Below, piece after piece: positions 8,079 through 16,500 of a DNA stretch of 64,000 nt. Under the pieces are notes generated by a model that made no database searches, was not told where the DNA came from, and saw nothing but the letters and a program-made list of their open reading frames with translations. The DNA comes from an uncultured Olsenella sp. (GTDB lineage: Bacteria > Actinomycetota > Coriobacteriia > Coriobacteriales > Atopobiaceae). Numbering within the stretch: position 1 is the first letter of the stretch; the number at the start of each line of letters is the position of its first letter. The stretch is taken from assembly GCA_949291295.1 (NCBI GenBank), contig CASEVE010000001.1:60331-124330 (forward strand), given 5' to 3'. Made by a program: the position numbers and the translations under genes.

Positions 8079-9231
8079 CGGCGCTCACCTCCTCCCCCTT
8101 CGCGGCGTCCGCGGGCGCGTCGTCTTTCTTCTTCCACGGAAAGTCGCGGTTCATGACTCGCTCGATGATGCGAGAGAGCGAGAAGTCATAGGAGCCGAGA
8201 AGTCCCTGCGGCCTAAAGATCATCACGAGGATGAGCACGATGGCGTAGGCAATCATGCGGTACTCGGAGAACGCGCGCAGCGCCTCGGGCAGGATGGTGA
8301 GCACGGTGGCGGAGAGCGCTGAGCCGAGCATGGAGCCCATGCCGCCAAGAACCACCATGACCAAGATCTCGATGGACTTCATGAAGCCGAAGTAGGCGGG
8401 CTGCAGGACGCCGATGCATCCGGCGTAGAGGCCGCCGGCCATGCCCGCAAAGAACGCGGACGCAACGAAGGCGAGCGTCTTGTAGTAGGTGGTGTTGACA
8501 CCTGTGGCCTCAGCGGCGATCTCGTTGTCACGGATGGCGAGAATGGCGCGGCCGTGACGAGACTTCATCATCGTGTGGATGAGGAAGCACACTATGGCCA
8601 CGCAGGCAAAGACAAGAAGGAAGCTCGAGTAGCCGGGTATTCCGGTGAGACCCTTTGCGCCGCCCGTGAGCTTGAAGCCGAGGACGCTGTCGATGTTGAG
8701 CATCACAACGCGAATGATCTCCGCAAAGGCGAGGGTGATGATGGCGAGGTAGTCGCCCTTGAGGCGCAGTGCCGGAATGCCGATGATGATGCCGGCAACG
8801 GCTGCGCACAGGCCTCCCACAAGAAGGCCGCCAATGACGAGCAGAACCGTGAGCGGCGTGCCCGTCGTGAAGTCCCGCGCACCAACGCCGAGCACCTCGG
8901 CCATGCGCATCACAAAGATCGCGCAGCCATAGGCGCCCACGGACATAAAGCCCGCGTGTCCGAGCGGCAGCTGACCGAGGTAGCCGGTCGCAATGTTGAG
9001 CGAGACTGCCAGGATGATGTAGACGCCAACCTGCTCAAGAACCGTGGACTGATAGCGCGTGATGGCACCGCCGTCAATCATGAGCTCGCCCACAACGAGG
9101 ACGAGAAGAACCAGCACGGCGTTGATCGCATAGCGCACGGGCATCGGCAGGGTCTTCTTGCTTCCGGACGCGCCGCCGCGTCCGCCGGTGGAAATGATGG
9201 GGCGCTTATCGGTCATGATCTCCTCTTCCAT
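8071..9231 (-). CDS. livM: branched-chain amino acid ABC transporter permease LivM
   Basis: Membrane permease of the LIV importer, 386 aa. About nine hydrophobic segments follow a polar N-terminus of about 30 residues. Conserved LivM segments are visible: LSLNIATGYLGQLPLGHAGF, IGIPALRLKGDYLAIITL, and the C-terminal GGMGSMLGSALSAT. The tail after the last helix is charged (PWKKKDDAPAD) and cytoplasmic. Two starts are possible: the ATG at 9231 (GGGGG upstream) and the ATG at 9216 (GAGGAG immediately upstream). It lies 12 bp after livH and overlaps livG. Confidence 0.93.
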   Translation of the reverse strand: MEEEIMTDKRPIISTGGRGGASGSKKTLPMPVRYAINAVLVLLVLVVGELMIDGGAITRYQSTVLEQVGVYIILAVSLNIATGYLGQLPLGHAGFMSVGAYGCAIFVMRMAEVLGVGARDFTTGTPLTVLLVIGGLLVGGLCAAVAGIIIGIPALRLKGDYLAIITLAFAEIIRVVMLNIDSVLGFKLTGGAKGLTGIPGYSSFLLVFACVAIVCFLIHTMMKSRHGRAILAIRDNEIAAEATGVNTTYYKTLAFVASAFFAGMAGGLYAGCIGVLQPAYFGFMKSIEILVMVVLGGMGSMLGSALSATVLTILPEALRAFSEYRMIAYAIVLILVMIFRPQGLLGSYDFSLSRIIERVMNRDFPWKKKDDAPADAAKGEEVSADV

Positions 9232-9243
9232 GCTCGCACCCCC

Positions 9244-10122
9244 TTAGACCTTCTCGCTCATCGTGCGGCCGAAGATGCCCGTGGGCCTTACGATGAGAAC
9301 GATGATGAGCAGAAGAAAGACCACGGCGTCCTTCCAGACGGAAAGGCCGAGCCACGTGACGATCATCTCGGCAAAGCCGACGATGAGGCCACCCACCACG
9401 GCGCCCGGAATCGAGCCGATGCCTCCGAGGACCGCCGCGACAAACGCCTTGGTGCCGAGCATCATGCCCATGGTCGGAGACGCCTGGGTGTAGGCCATCG
9501 CGTAGAGCACAGCTCCAATGCCCGCGAGCGCCGAGCCCACGGCAAAGGTGAATGAGATCGTGGAGTTGACGTTGATGCCCATGAGGCGCGCGGCGCCCAT
9601 GTCCTCCGACACGGCGCGCATGGCCTTGCCGAGCTTGCTCTTCTGGACGAGCAGCGTCAGGGCGACGGTAGCCACAATGGTCACGAGCACGGTCACCACA
9701 GCCGGGAACGAGAGCGCGAGCCCGCCGAGGTTGATCGTGGAGATGTCAGTGAAGGCGGGAACCACCTTGGGATCGGCGCCAAAGACGAGCTGGGCGCCAT
9801 TCTCCAGGAAGTACGAGACACCAATGGCGGTGATGAGGATGGAGAGCCTCGGCGCGTTTCTCAGCGGCGCATACGCAACCTTGTCGATGATCACGCCCAT
9901 CAGCGTGCAGGCAACGATGGAGAGCAGGATGGCAAGTACGGGGTTGAGCCCCAACTGGGCCATGACGAGCCAGGAGACGTACGCGCCCACCATGATGATG
10001 TCGCCGTGGGCAAAGTTGAGCAGCAAGATGATGCCGTACACCATCGTGTAGCCCAGCGCCACGAGCGCGTAGATGCTGCCAAGCTGCAGGCCATTGAGGA
10101 CTTGCGACAGGAAAATGTCCAA
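9244..10122 (-). CDS. livH: branched-chain amino acid ABC transporter permease LivH
   Basis: Partner permease to LivM, 292 aa, with eight or so membrane segments. It has the family's N-terminal LNGLQLGSIYALVALGYTMV and LLNFAHGDIIMVGAYV segments and the EAA-like KAFVAAVLGGIGSIPGAVVGG loop that contacts the ATPases. It is separated from the binding-protein gene by 125 bp holding a strong hairpin, so it is probably expressed at a lower level than livJ from the same promoter. Confidence 0.95.
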   Translation of the reverse strand: MDIFLSQVLNGLQLGSIYALVALGYTMVYGIILLLNFAHGDIIMVGAYVSWLVMAQLGLNPVLAILLSIVACTLMGVIIDKVAYAPLRNAPRLSILITAIGVSYFLENGAQLVFGADPKVVPAFTDISTINLGGLALSFPAVVTVLVTIVATVALTLLVQKSKLGKAMRAVSEDMGAARLMGINVNSTISFTFAVGSALAGIGAVLYAMAYTQASPTMGMMLGTKAFVAAVLGGIGSIPGAVVGGLIVGFAEMIVTWLGLSVWKDAVVFLLLIIVLIVRPTGIFGRTMSEKV

Positions 10123-10194
10123 GCTGACACTTCCTCTCTGTCAATCGGGCGAGAAGGGCGGTGTCCGTGCGCCTCTCGCCGGCCTACCGTGAAA

Positions 10195-10223
10195 GGGGCA
10201 CCGAGCCGTAGGCTCGATGCCCC
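10195..10223 (-). terminator. partial terminator / attenuating hairpin between livJ and livH
   Basis: On the minus strand a GGGGCA/TGCCCC plus CGAGCC/GGCTCG stem with a 3-base loop is followed only by TTTC. The weak T-run suggests partial termination or a 3' stability element. Either would raise binding-protein mRNA over permease mRNA, as is common in importer operons. Confidence 0.65.
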
Positions 10224-10247
10224 GGGAGGACCTTGGCCTTCAGGAAC

Positions 10248-11453
10248 CTAGGCCTCGATCGTGTCGAAGGTCACCTCGGAGCCGTCCTCGGCAAAGGTGA
10301 TGATGAGGGAGGACTTAACAGGGTCGCCGTTGTCCTCGTAGGAGATGGAGCCAGTGACGCCATCAACGGTGCTGGCAAAGATGCCGTCGATAACGGCCTG
10401 CTTGTAGTCCTCGGAGCCCGCCTCGAGCCCGGCCTCCTCAGCGGCAGTGAGGCCAGCGGCGAGGACCATGGCGGCATCGTAGCCAAGGGCGCAGAAGTTG
10501 GTGGGCGTCTCGTCGTAGGCGGCCTCGTAGTCGGCGATGAACTGCTTGGTCACGTCGGACTCGTTGGACGCGGAGAAGGCGCAGCAGTAGTAGCAGTCGT
10601 GCAGGTCGGCCGCGTCGGCGTAGTTCTCGGAGCCACCGTAGATGCCCGACCAGCCGTCGACGCCAAGGAACACCTTGTCATAGCCCTGCTGGCGCGCCTG
10701 GGTGACGATCATGCCGTCCTCGTTGTAGTAGTTGGGAAGCAGAATCGCATCCGGGTTGGTGGCGAGGATGTTGGTGATCTGGGTGTTGAAGTCAACGTCG
10801 CCGTCGGAGTAGGACTCCTGCGTGGTGATGGTGATGCCGAGGGACTCAGCCTCCTCGCAGAAGGCCTTGTTGACGCCCTCGTTGTAGTCGTCGCCGGTCT
10901 TATAGAGGGTGGCAACGTTCTTGTAGCCCTGCTTGGAGGCAAAGTCTGCCATGACGACGCCCTGGACGGGGTCGGTCACGCAGGCGCGGAAGGTGTTGGT
11001 GCCGTAGGTGACGACGTCGGCCGCCGTGGCGGACGGGGTCACGCAGGGCATGTTGTCGGCAACGGAGGCCTGGGCAACGGCAATCGAGGGGATGGTGGTG
11101 ACGTCACCGACGATACCGGTCACGCCGTCATTCTGAACAAGGCTGTTGTAGGCGTTAACGGCCTCGGTGGCATCGCCCTTCTCGTCGTAGACAAAGGTCT
11201 CGATTTCCTTGCCGTTGATGCCGCCATCAGCGTTGAGCTGGTCAAAGTAAAGCTGGGCACCGTTCAGGCAGGCAAGTCCATACTGGGCGTTGTCGCCGGA
11301 GTGCGGGCCCATGATGCCAACCTTGATGGAAGTGGCCGCGTCGTCGCCCGCGGAGTCGCCGCCGTTGTTGCCGCCGCAGCCAACGAGGCCAAGAGCAAGG
11401 GCAGCAGCCGCGGAACCCGTAACAAACTGACGCCTGGAAACGTTCTCAAACAT
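10248..11453 (-). CDS. livJ: branched-chain amino acid ABC transporter substrate-binding lipoprotein
   Basis: Extracellular receptor that delivers Leu/Ile/Val-type substrates to LivHM. The N-terminus carries a twin-arginine-like signal (SRRQFVTGSAAAALALGLVGC) ending in a lipobox LVGC, so it is probably a lipid-anchored protein, perhaps Tat-exported. An Asp/Gly linker and a type I periplasmic-binding fold (Peripla_BP_6) follow: KVGIMGPHSGDNAQYG, GIVGDVTT, FLGVDGWSG. It has 401 aa. The ATG at 11453 has GGGAGGAG upstream; the open frame to 11519 has no such site. It is the first gene of livJHMGF. Just upstream are a GCTTTT/AAAAGC hairpin and an AT-rich stretch that probably holds the promoter. 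Confidence 0.93.
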   Translation of the reverse strand: MFENVSRRQFVTGSAAAALALGLVGCGGNNGGDSAGDDAATSIKVGIMGPHSGDNAQYGLACLNGAQLYFDQLNADGGINGKEIETFVYDEKGDATEAVNAYNSLVQNDGVTGIVGDVTTIPSIAVAQASVADNMPCVTPSATAADVVTYGTNTFRACVTDPVQGVVMADFASKQGYKNVATLYKTGDDYNEGVNKAFCEEAESLGITITTQESYSDGDVDFNTQITNILATNPDAILLPNYYNEDGMIVTQARQQGYDKVFLGVDGWSGIYGGSENYADAADLHDCYYCCAFSASNESDVTKQFIADYEAAYDETPTNFCALGYDAAMVLAAGLTAAEEAGLEAGSEDYKQAVIDGIFASTVDGVTGSISYEDNGDPVKSSLIITFAEDGSEVTFDTIEA

Positions 11454-11582
11454 GTCTTTCTCCTCCCGTCGCTTTTCTAATAAAAGCGTGAAAACTAAGC
11501 TACGCCCTAAAGCGTGCACGTGTGGTTATTTGGAGGATTTGTTAACCGAGACGTGACGATACGGACACGTCCGAAACAAAGC

Positions 11583-12053
11583 TCATCGCACGCGGCGACG
11601 CGCAAGCCAGGCAACCACATGTGCAACGAGCACACCCGTCGCAAGCCCTGAAAGGTCGATGAGCACGTCGGTAAGCTGACCGGAGCGTCCGGGAACAAAG
11701 AGCTGCAGACACTCGTCGGCAACGGGGACAAAAACCGTAAGGAAGACTATCGAGGCATGAGTTACGCCCTCTGACCTCAGCGCCCGGTACAGGCCGCGCG
11801 CAATCACCCCAAGCACGGCATACTCCGAGAAGTGCGCGCACTTTCTGACAAGAAGCGACATGACGTTGACGTCGGTGAGACCCAGGGCCTCAAAGACGGG
11901 CTGCACCAGGGACACGAACATCCCGCTCTCAATTGAGGACTGCGGTCCCTGGATAAGGGAGTGCCCCCAGATGAAGGCTATCCAACAGCATAACGCGACG
12001 GCCCACCTGAGGGAGGACCGCCGCGCCGAGTCGAAGCGAGGGGTGGGGCTCAC
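11583..12053 (-). CDS. VanZ-like family membrane protein
   Basis: A small integral membrane protein (156 aa) with four hydrophobic segments and the VanZ-family signature around KCAHFSEYAVLG and VPVADECLQLFVPGRSGQLTDVLIDLSG. VanZ-like proteins are linked to low-level teicoplanin resistance in one system, but most members have no known role. The GTG start overlaps the stop of the upstream gene (GTGA), so it is co-translated with the unknown protein at 12050-13291. Confidence 0.85.
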   Translation of the reverse strand: MSPTPRFDSARRSSLRWAVALCCWIAFIWGHSLIQGPQSSIESGMFVSLVQPVFEALGLTDVNVMSLLVRKCAHFSEYAVLGVIARGLYRALRSEGVTHASIVFLTVFVPVADECLQLFVPGRSGQLTDVLIDLSGLATGVLVAHVVAWLARRRVR

Positions 12054-13291
12054 GCCTGCGCCGCCATGAGCGGGGCAAAGTGCTTGGGAACGTACTCGCT
12101 CGAGATGTCGGAGAGACGAGCGCTCGAGCTTATACCGCCCTCGAGAAGGCGCAGCACGCGCCTCGTGTGACGCTGAACCGAGGGAGAGAGGTTCTTCGAA
12201 ATCTCGTCCTCGATGAGGTAGTCGATGTAGGTGGCGGTGTCGACGACCTCGGGGTGACCCGCGGGAGTCCTGAAGGGGATGACGGAGGTCTGCGGCTCAA
12301 GACCCTCGGGCTCGTCAAGGGTGTCGGCACCACCAACGGTGTCGATGAAGCTCGCGGGCCTGCTGGCGGCCTGCTGCTCGGCAATGTGCTCGTCCATGGA
12401 GTTAAGGGCGCGAATCCACTCGTCCGTCTCATCAAGGTCGCGGGCGTTCTTGCGCTCGGGATAGGCTCCCTCGTCAATCTGGGCCACGCGGCGAGAAATA
12501 CCCTGGGCGCGCGCGGCGCGCTCGACGAGGCGCTCCTCATCGGTGCGCGAGAAGTCGGAGGGAATCATGAATGAGTCGGTATCGGTGATGAAGTTCATGC
12601 TCTTTTCGCTCTTTCCAACAGCCTGCTGCAGCCAGCTGGCACCCAGATCAGCAACGGTGCCATCGGCACGCTCAACGACGGGCACGCCGTCCATGATGTT
12701 TGCCCCCATCCGCTCGCGCAGGGTCGCCGCGACGCCCTGGGCGCGATGCGCCATGCGCGCGCGGAAGGAGACCTTGTTTACGTAGTTCTCGGCAATCTGC
12801 TCGTAGGTACCTGCCTCATGGCTCGGTGCGTGGGCGTGACGAGCGTCCTGCTCCTCAGCGTCCCTAGGCTCTGCCGCAGGCTGGCCGGCACGCATGTGAC
12901 GCAGGGCGCCTGCCTTCTCGTTGCGGACCTCGGCGGGCGCCTTCGGCGTGGCCTCGGACTTGACCTCAACCGCATCCTCGGCTCCGGACTTGACCTCAGC
13001 CTTTATCTCGACCTCGGGCTTTTGCTCGGAAGCCATGGGGGCAGAGGCAGGCTTGTCGTCATGGTCCGCGACGGTCTCGCGCTTGTTCATGGTGGCGAGA
13101 AGGACCCCGCCCATGATGGCGCCCGTAAGGAAGGCACCGCCCACAAGACCGGCAGAGAAGGAGAGCGCGGGATTGGTGAAGACCTCGCTCACGGCCTCCC
13201 CCAGTGAGAGACCATGTGCCACCTGTGGCGCAGCCAGCGCAGAGACGCTCAGAAGGCCCGCCACAACCGCGGGGTTCCTGTTCTCACCCAT
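12050..13291 (-). CDS. hypothetical single-pass membrane protein
   Basis: No family recognised. The 413-aa protein has an N-terminal hydrophobic stretch (residues about 8-27), a second membrane segment (ALSFSAGLVGGAFLTGAIMG, about 41-65), then a long polar, acidic and Ala/Glu/Lys-rich region likely to be disordered. A more ordered part (EQIAENYVNKVSFRARMAHR) and a charged C-terminal helix-rich part follow. A predicted promoter lies 145 bp upstream. It shares a four-base stop/start overlap with the VanZ-like gene. The layout suggests an envelope or cell-division-associated anchor protein, but this is a guess. Confidence 0.7.
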   Translation of the reverse strand: MGENRNPAVVAGLLSVSALAAPQVAHGLSLGEAVSEVFTNPALSFSAGLVGGAFLTGAIMGGVLLATMNKRETVADHDDKPASAPMASEQKPEVEIKAEVKSGAEDAVEVKSEATPKAPAEVRNEKAGALRHMRAGQPAAEPRDAEEQDARHAHAPSHEAGTYEQIAENYVNKVSFRARMAHRAQGVAATLRERMGANIMDGVPVVERADGTVADLGASWLQQAVGKSEKSMNFITDTDSFMIPSDFSRTDEERLVERAARAQGISRRVAQIDEGAYPERKNARDLDETDEWIRALNSMDEHIAEQQAASRPASFIDTVGGADTLDEPEGLEPQTSVIPFRTPAGHPEVVDTATYIDYLIEDEISKNLSPSVQRHTRRVLRLLEGGISSSARLSDISSEYVPKHFAPLMAAQA

Positions 13292-13435
13292 ATGCTCCCG
13301 CTCCTCTCAGAGACGGAAGACGAGACGATCGTCAAACCATGAGATTGCGCCCCTTGGGGCGTGAGTTTGTGTCAACGGTTTGGGTTTCGTTTCATCTTCG
13401 TGTACCGTGACTCGACCGATTGCTCGGACTTATTG

Positions 13436-13465
13436 AATATAACTGCTTTCGCGCGTCCTATGCAA
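13436..13465 (-). promoter_or_regulatory. predicted sigma-A promoter for the 13291-12050 operon
   Basis: On the minus strand TTGCAT (13465-13460) and TATATT (13441-13436) are 18 bp apart. This is a good vegetative match between the rho terminator and the gene starting at 13291. Confidence 0.5.
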
Positions 13466-13494
13466 GGGTTTGCATTCTGTTGAGTATAGGTTTC

Positions 13495-13534
13495 GAAAAA
13501 ATGCGCCCGCCATGCCAAGAGACATGACGGGCGC
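13495..13534 (-). terminator. rho terminator
   Basis: Minus strand: GCGCCCGTCATG / CATGGCGGGCGC stem (one mismatch), 8-base loop, then ATTTTTTCG. It is 23 bp past the rho stop. Confidence 0.9.
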
Positions 13535-13556
13535 AGACAGCACAATGGGTTAAGGC

Positions 13557-15494
13557 CTAGGAAACGTAGCCTGTCTGTGACGCCTTTCGGGCGCTGCGAA
13601 TGAGGAAGTCGTTGTTGGAGTCGGTCTCCTTGAGGCCGCGCACGAGAGCGTTTGCGGCCCTCTCCACGTTGTTCATGTTGGCAAGAACACGCCTCAGGCC
13701 CCACACCAGAGGCTGGTACTCGGGATCGATGAGCAGGTCCTCGTTGCGCGTGCCGGACGCCACCGGGTCGATGGCCGGGAAGATGCGCTTGTCGGCAAGC
13801 TCGCGGTCGAGCTTAAGCTCCATGTTGCCGGTACCCTTGAACTCCTCGAAGATGACCTCGTCCATCTTGGAGCCCGTGTCCACGAGCGCGGAGGCGATGA
13901 TGGTGAGCGAGCCACCGTTCTCGATGTTTCGCGCGGCGCCAAGGAACTTCTTGGGCGGGTAGAGGGCGGCAGAGTCAACGCCACCAGAGAGGATGCGACC
14001 GCTTGCGGGCTGCGCCAGGTTGTAGGCACGGGCGAGGCGGGTGATGGAGTCGAGGACAACAACAACGTCCTCCCCCAGCTCAACCAGACGCTTGGCGCGC
14101 TCGATGACGAGCTCCGAGACGCGCGTGTGGTTCTCGGCGGGCATGTCAAAGGTCGAGGCAACAACCTCGCCCTTGATGGAGCGCTCCATGTCGGTGACCT
14201 CTTCCGGGCGCTCGTCGACGAGCAGGCAGAAGAGATGGACCTCGGGGTTGTTGGTGGCAATGGACTGGCAGATCTTCTTGAGGACCGTGGTCTTGCCGGC
14301 CTTGGGCGGACTCACGATAAGGCCGCGCTGGCCCTTGCCAATCGGAGAGACAAGATCGATGGCGCGCCCGGTGATGGACTCCTTGCCGCACTCCATGACA
14401 AGGCGCTCGTTGGGATAGACGGGCGTGAGGTCGCGGAAGCGGGGACGGGCCTTGAGGTTCTCGGGGGGCCGGCCGTTGACTGAGGTGACGGTTTGAAGCG
14501 GAGGATACTTGCTGTTTGAGCGCCCGGGGCCAACAGTGCCCACGATGCGGTCTCCCGGACGAAGGCCAAGCGAGCGGATGAGCTGCTGGTGCACGAAGGC
14601 GTCGTCGTCGCCCTCCATGTAGTTTCCGGTGCGCACCCAGCCGTAGCCCTCGTTTCCAATCTCAAGGATGCCGTCGGCGGAGCGGAAGCCCTCGGCGCGC
14701 GCGGCTGCGGCGTAGACGATCTCCACGAGCTCGCCCTTTCGCACTCCCGCGTAGTCAATGCCAAGTTCGACGGCCTTGGCGCGCAGCTCGGCGACTTTCA
14801 TGGCGGAGAGCTCGTCGCGACTCAGGGAGGGCTCAGAAACCATGTCCTGGCGACGGTTGCGCCTGCGGTCGCGGCCGTTCTGACGACGGCCCTGACCAGT
14901 CTGAGATCCGTTTGCGCCCTTCTCGGCAGCCCCGTCCTTGGCGCGATCGGCCGCGTGCCTGCGCTTGCGTCCGCGCCCGCCCTCGGCGTGCTGCGAGGAA
15001 TCGTCATGGGACTCCTGGGCGTCGCCCTCCTGGGAGGAGAGCGTCTGCGAGGGCATCGGCGTTGGCTCGGAGCTGGCTACCGTTGCCTCCTGGGTGAGTC
15101 TTGTCATCTCGTCGGGCGTCTCCGCAGACTCGGTCTTGCGGGGCCGGCCGCGACGGCGCTTGGGAGCCTCGGGTGCCGCCTGCTGCTCGCCCTCGGCGGG
15201 TGCGGGGGCAGCAGCGCTGGAGCTCCCCGCCTGGGGCTCAGGCGCGGCCTGTGCCGCGGCGGACTCGGACTTCCTCGGACGACCGCGGCGGCGCTTGGGT
15301 GGCCAGGGCTCCCCCGCTGCCTCCGCCGCTGCGCGCGCAGCCTCCTCGGCGGCGCGAGCGGCCTCCATCTCGGCCTTGGTCCTGCGACGTCGCCGTGGCT
15401 TGGCGGGGGCCTCCTCGGTCTTCTCGGCTGGCAGGGCGGCTTGGTTGGAAGCGGCCTCAGCCGAAGCGGCAGCGGAGATCACATCGTCCGGCAT
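13557..15494 (-). CDS. rho: transcription termination factor Rho (extended N-terminus)
   Basis: Hexameric RNA helicase that ends transcription. The core from about residue 226 is canonical: an N-terminal RNA-binding domain ([16 protein letters not shown], with [17 protein letters not shown]), the P-loop [13 protein letters not shown], the [10 protein letters not shown] segment and the Q/R-loop [14 protein letters not shown]. The protein is 645 aa, about 220 more than E. coli Rho. The extra N-terminus is Ala/Glu- and Arg-rich and disordered in look, with two AT-hook-like motifs (KRRRGRPRK at about 67-75 and 112-120) and a basic [15 protein letters not shown] patch. Such insertions are known in actinobacterial Rho and extend RNA binding. 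I start at the ATG at 15494 (GAGAGG upstream); upstream in-frame codons to 15614 lack a ribosome site. It is flanked by its own terminator. Confidence 0.95.
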   Translation of the reverse strand: MPDDVISAAASAEAASNQAALPAEKTEEAPAKPRRRRRTKAEMEAARAAEEAARAAAEAAGEPWPPKRRRGRPRKSESAAAQAAPEPQAGSSSAAAPAPAEGEQQAAPEAPKRRRGRPRKTESAETPDEMTRLTQEATVASSEPTPMPSQTLSSQEGDAQESHDDSSQHAEGGRGRKRRHAADRAKDGAAEKGANGSQTGQGRRQNGRDRRRNRRQDMVSEPSLSRDELSAMKVAELRAKAVELGIDYAGVRKGELVEIVYAAAARAEGFRSADGILEIGNEGYGWVRTGNYMEGDDDAFVHQQLIRSLGLRPGDRIVGTVGPGRSNSKYPPLQTVTSVNGRPPENLKARPRFRDLTPVYPNERLVMECGKESITGRAIDLVSPIGKGQRGLIVSPPKAGKTTVLKKICQSIATNNPEVHLFCLLVDERPEEVTDMERSIKGEVVASTFDMPAENHTRVSELVIERAKRLVELGEDVVVVLDSITRLARAYNLAQPASGRILSGGVDSAALYPPKKFLGAARNIENGGSLTIIASALVDTGSKMDEVIFEEFKGTGNMELKLDRELADKRIFPAIDPVASGTRNEDLLIDPEYQPLVWGLRRVLANMNNVERAANALVRGLKETDSNNDFLIRSARKASQTGYVS

Positions 15495-15600
15495 ATATCT
15501 ACCTCTCATGGTTTTACACGCACAAAAGCACACAGCCCGGCCACACGTGATGGCAACGGAATAGTACCTGCGTGTTCGAGCACTCTGCTCGCAAAATAAC

Positions 15601-15641
15601 TGGGGCAACCGCATACGTATTCAGACGATGCGATTGCCCCA
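15601..15641 (-). terminator. hairpin between the MarR-type gene and rho
   Basis: TGGGGCAA-C/T-CGCAT arms (14 bp, one mismatch) at 15601-15614 and 15628-15641. On the minus strand it is followed by GTTATTTTG. It probably ends the upstream regulator transcript; it could also lie in a long rho leader. Confidence 0.6.
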
Positions 15642-15673
15642 TATATTAGCACGTATCAGATAAAAAGAAACAC

Positions 15674-16378
15674 TTAACTCTGAGTCTGACCCTCATCGAC
15701 GGCCTCGGAGTTGCGCGGACGGCGCCTCACCACAATGGACTCGATCCTTTCCGCGAGGGCCTGAGCGTACTCGACGCCGGCCTCCGTGAGGGCAACGCTC
15801 GTGGTGTGGTTGCCACCCGTGGTGTGGGAGCGCACGACAAGGCCGCTCTCGCTCAGGGAGGAGACGGACATGGAAACCGTGGGCTGAAGGAGCTTGAGCG
15901 CATCGACGATCTGCATGATCGTGAGGGAATCAGTCTCCGCGCAGTACAGACCAAGAAGGACAAGGTCACCGGCCTTGCAGTACAGGGAGCCCATGGCATC
16001 AACGTACTTGATGATGCGCTCCGGAGAGGTGCGCGAGAGCGCGCGGCCGGAGGGAATCTGCGCGCGCGTCTGCCCGGCGAGCTCGAGAACGCGCTCGCAG
16101 CCCCTCTCGGAAATCGAGCAGACAACGTTGCGACGGTCGACCTCTCCCTCGGCGCGCTCGATGAGGTCAAGGTCAAAGAGGTGGTTGGTCCTGTGCGTCA
16201 TGGTAGGACGCAGGGCACCCTGGTACTCGGCGATGGCAGAGGTCTTGATGGGGCAGTCCGCTTCACGAAGACGGCACAAAATTGCAAACTCCTCGAACGT
16301 GAGACGGTCCTCCGAGGGGGTCATCTGACGAACGACGTTGTAAGCCCTACGCACCGAAATGTATTCCTTGAGGTCCAA
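15674..16378 (-). CDS. double MarR-type winged-helix regulator
   Basis: The protein carries two winged-helix units in one chain. Residues about 1-110 (LTFEEFAILCRLREADCPIK, then ALRPTMTHRTNHLFDLDLIER and a VDRRNVVCSISERG wing) look like a MarR DNA-binding domain. Residues about 125-215 (GDLVLLGLYCAETDSLTIMQ, then LQPTVSMSVSSLSESGLVVR) look like a second one. MarR proteins normally act as dimers of single domains, so this may be a fused, monomeric version. I prefer the TTG at 16378 (DLKEYISVRRAYN; GAGAGAGG upstream) over the ATG at 16426, which has no ribosome site. It lies between argS and rho. Its ligand and targets are unknown. Confidence 0.75.
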   Translation of the reverse strand: MDLKEYISVRRAYNVVRQMTPSEDRLTFEEFAILCRLREADCPIKTSAIAEYQGALRPTMTHRTNHLFDLDLIERAEGEVDRRNVVCSISERGCERVLELAGQTRAQIPSGRALSRTSPERIIKYVDAMGSLYCKAGDLVLLGLYCAETDSLTIMQIVDALKLLQPTVSMSVSSLSESGLVVRSHTTGGNHTTSVALTEAGVEYAQALAERIESIVVRRRPRNSEAVDEGQTQS

Positions 16379-16465
16379 AGCCCCTACCTCTCTCAAAAGC
16401 GGGTCAAACAAAATGCAATCATACAAACTAGCGATGATTTTTGCACTCGTTCAAAAAAATGTAAA

Positions 16466-16496
16466 GTGCCCAGGCGCCCGCGGCGACGTCGGGCAC
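16466..16496 (-). terminator. argS terminator
   Basis: Minus strand: GTGCCC...GGGCAC outer arms with an inner GC-rich stem, then TTTACATTTTTTT. It sits directly after the argS stop. Confidence 0.7.
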
Positions 16497-16500
16497 GTTG

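Noticed and set aside
10195..10223. Full terminator ending the liv transcript after livJ
   Set aside because: Only TTTC follows, and livHMGF have no other visible promoter, so it is more likely partial.
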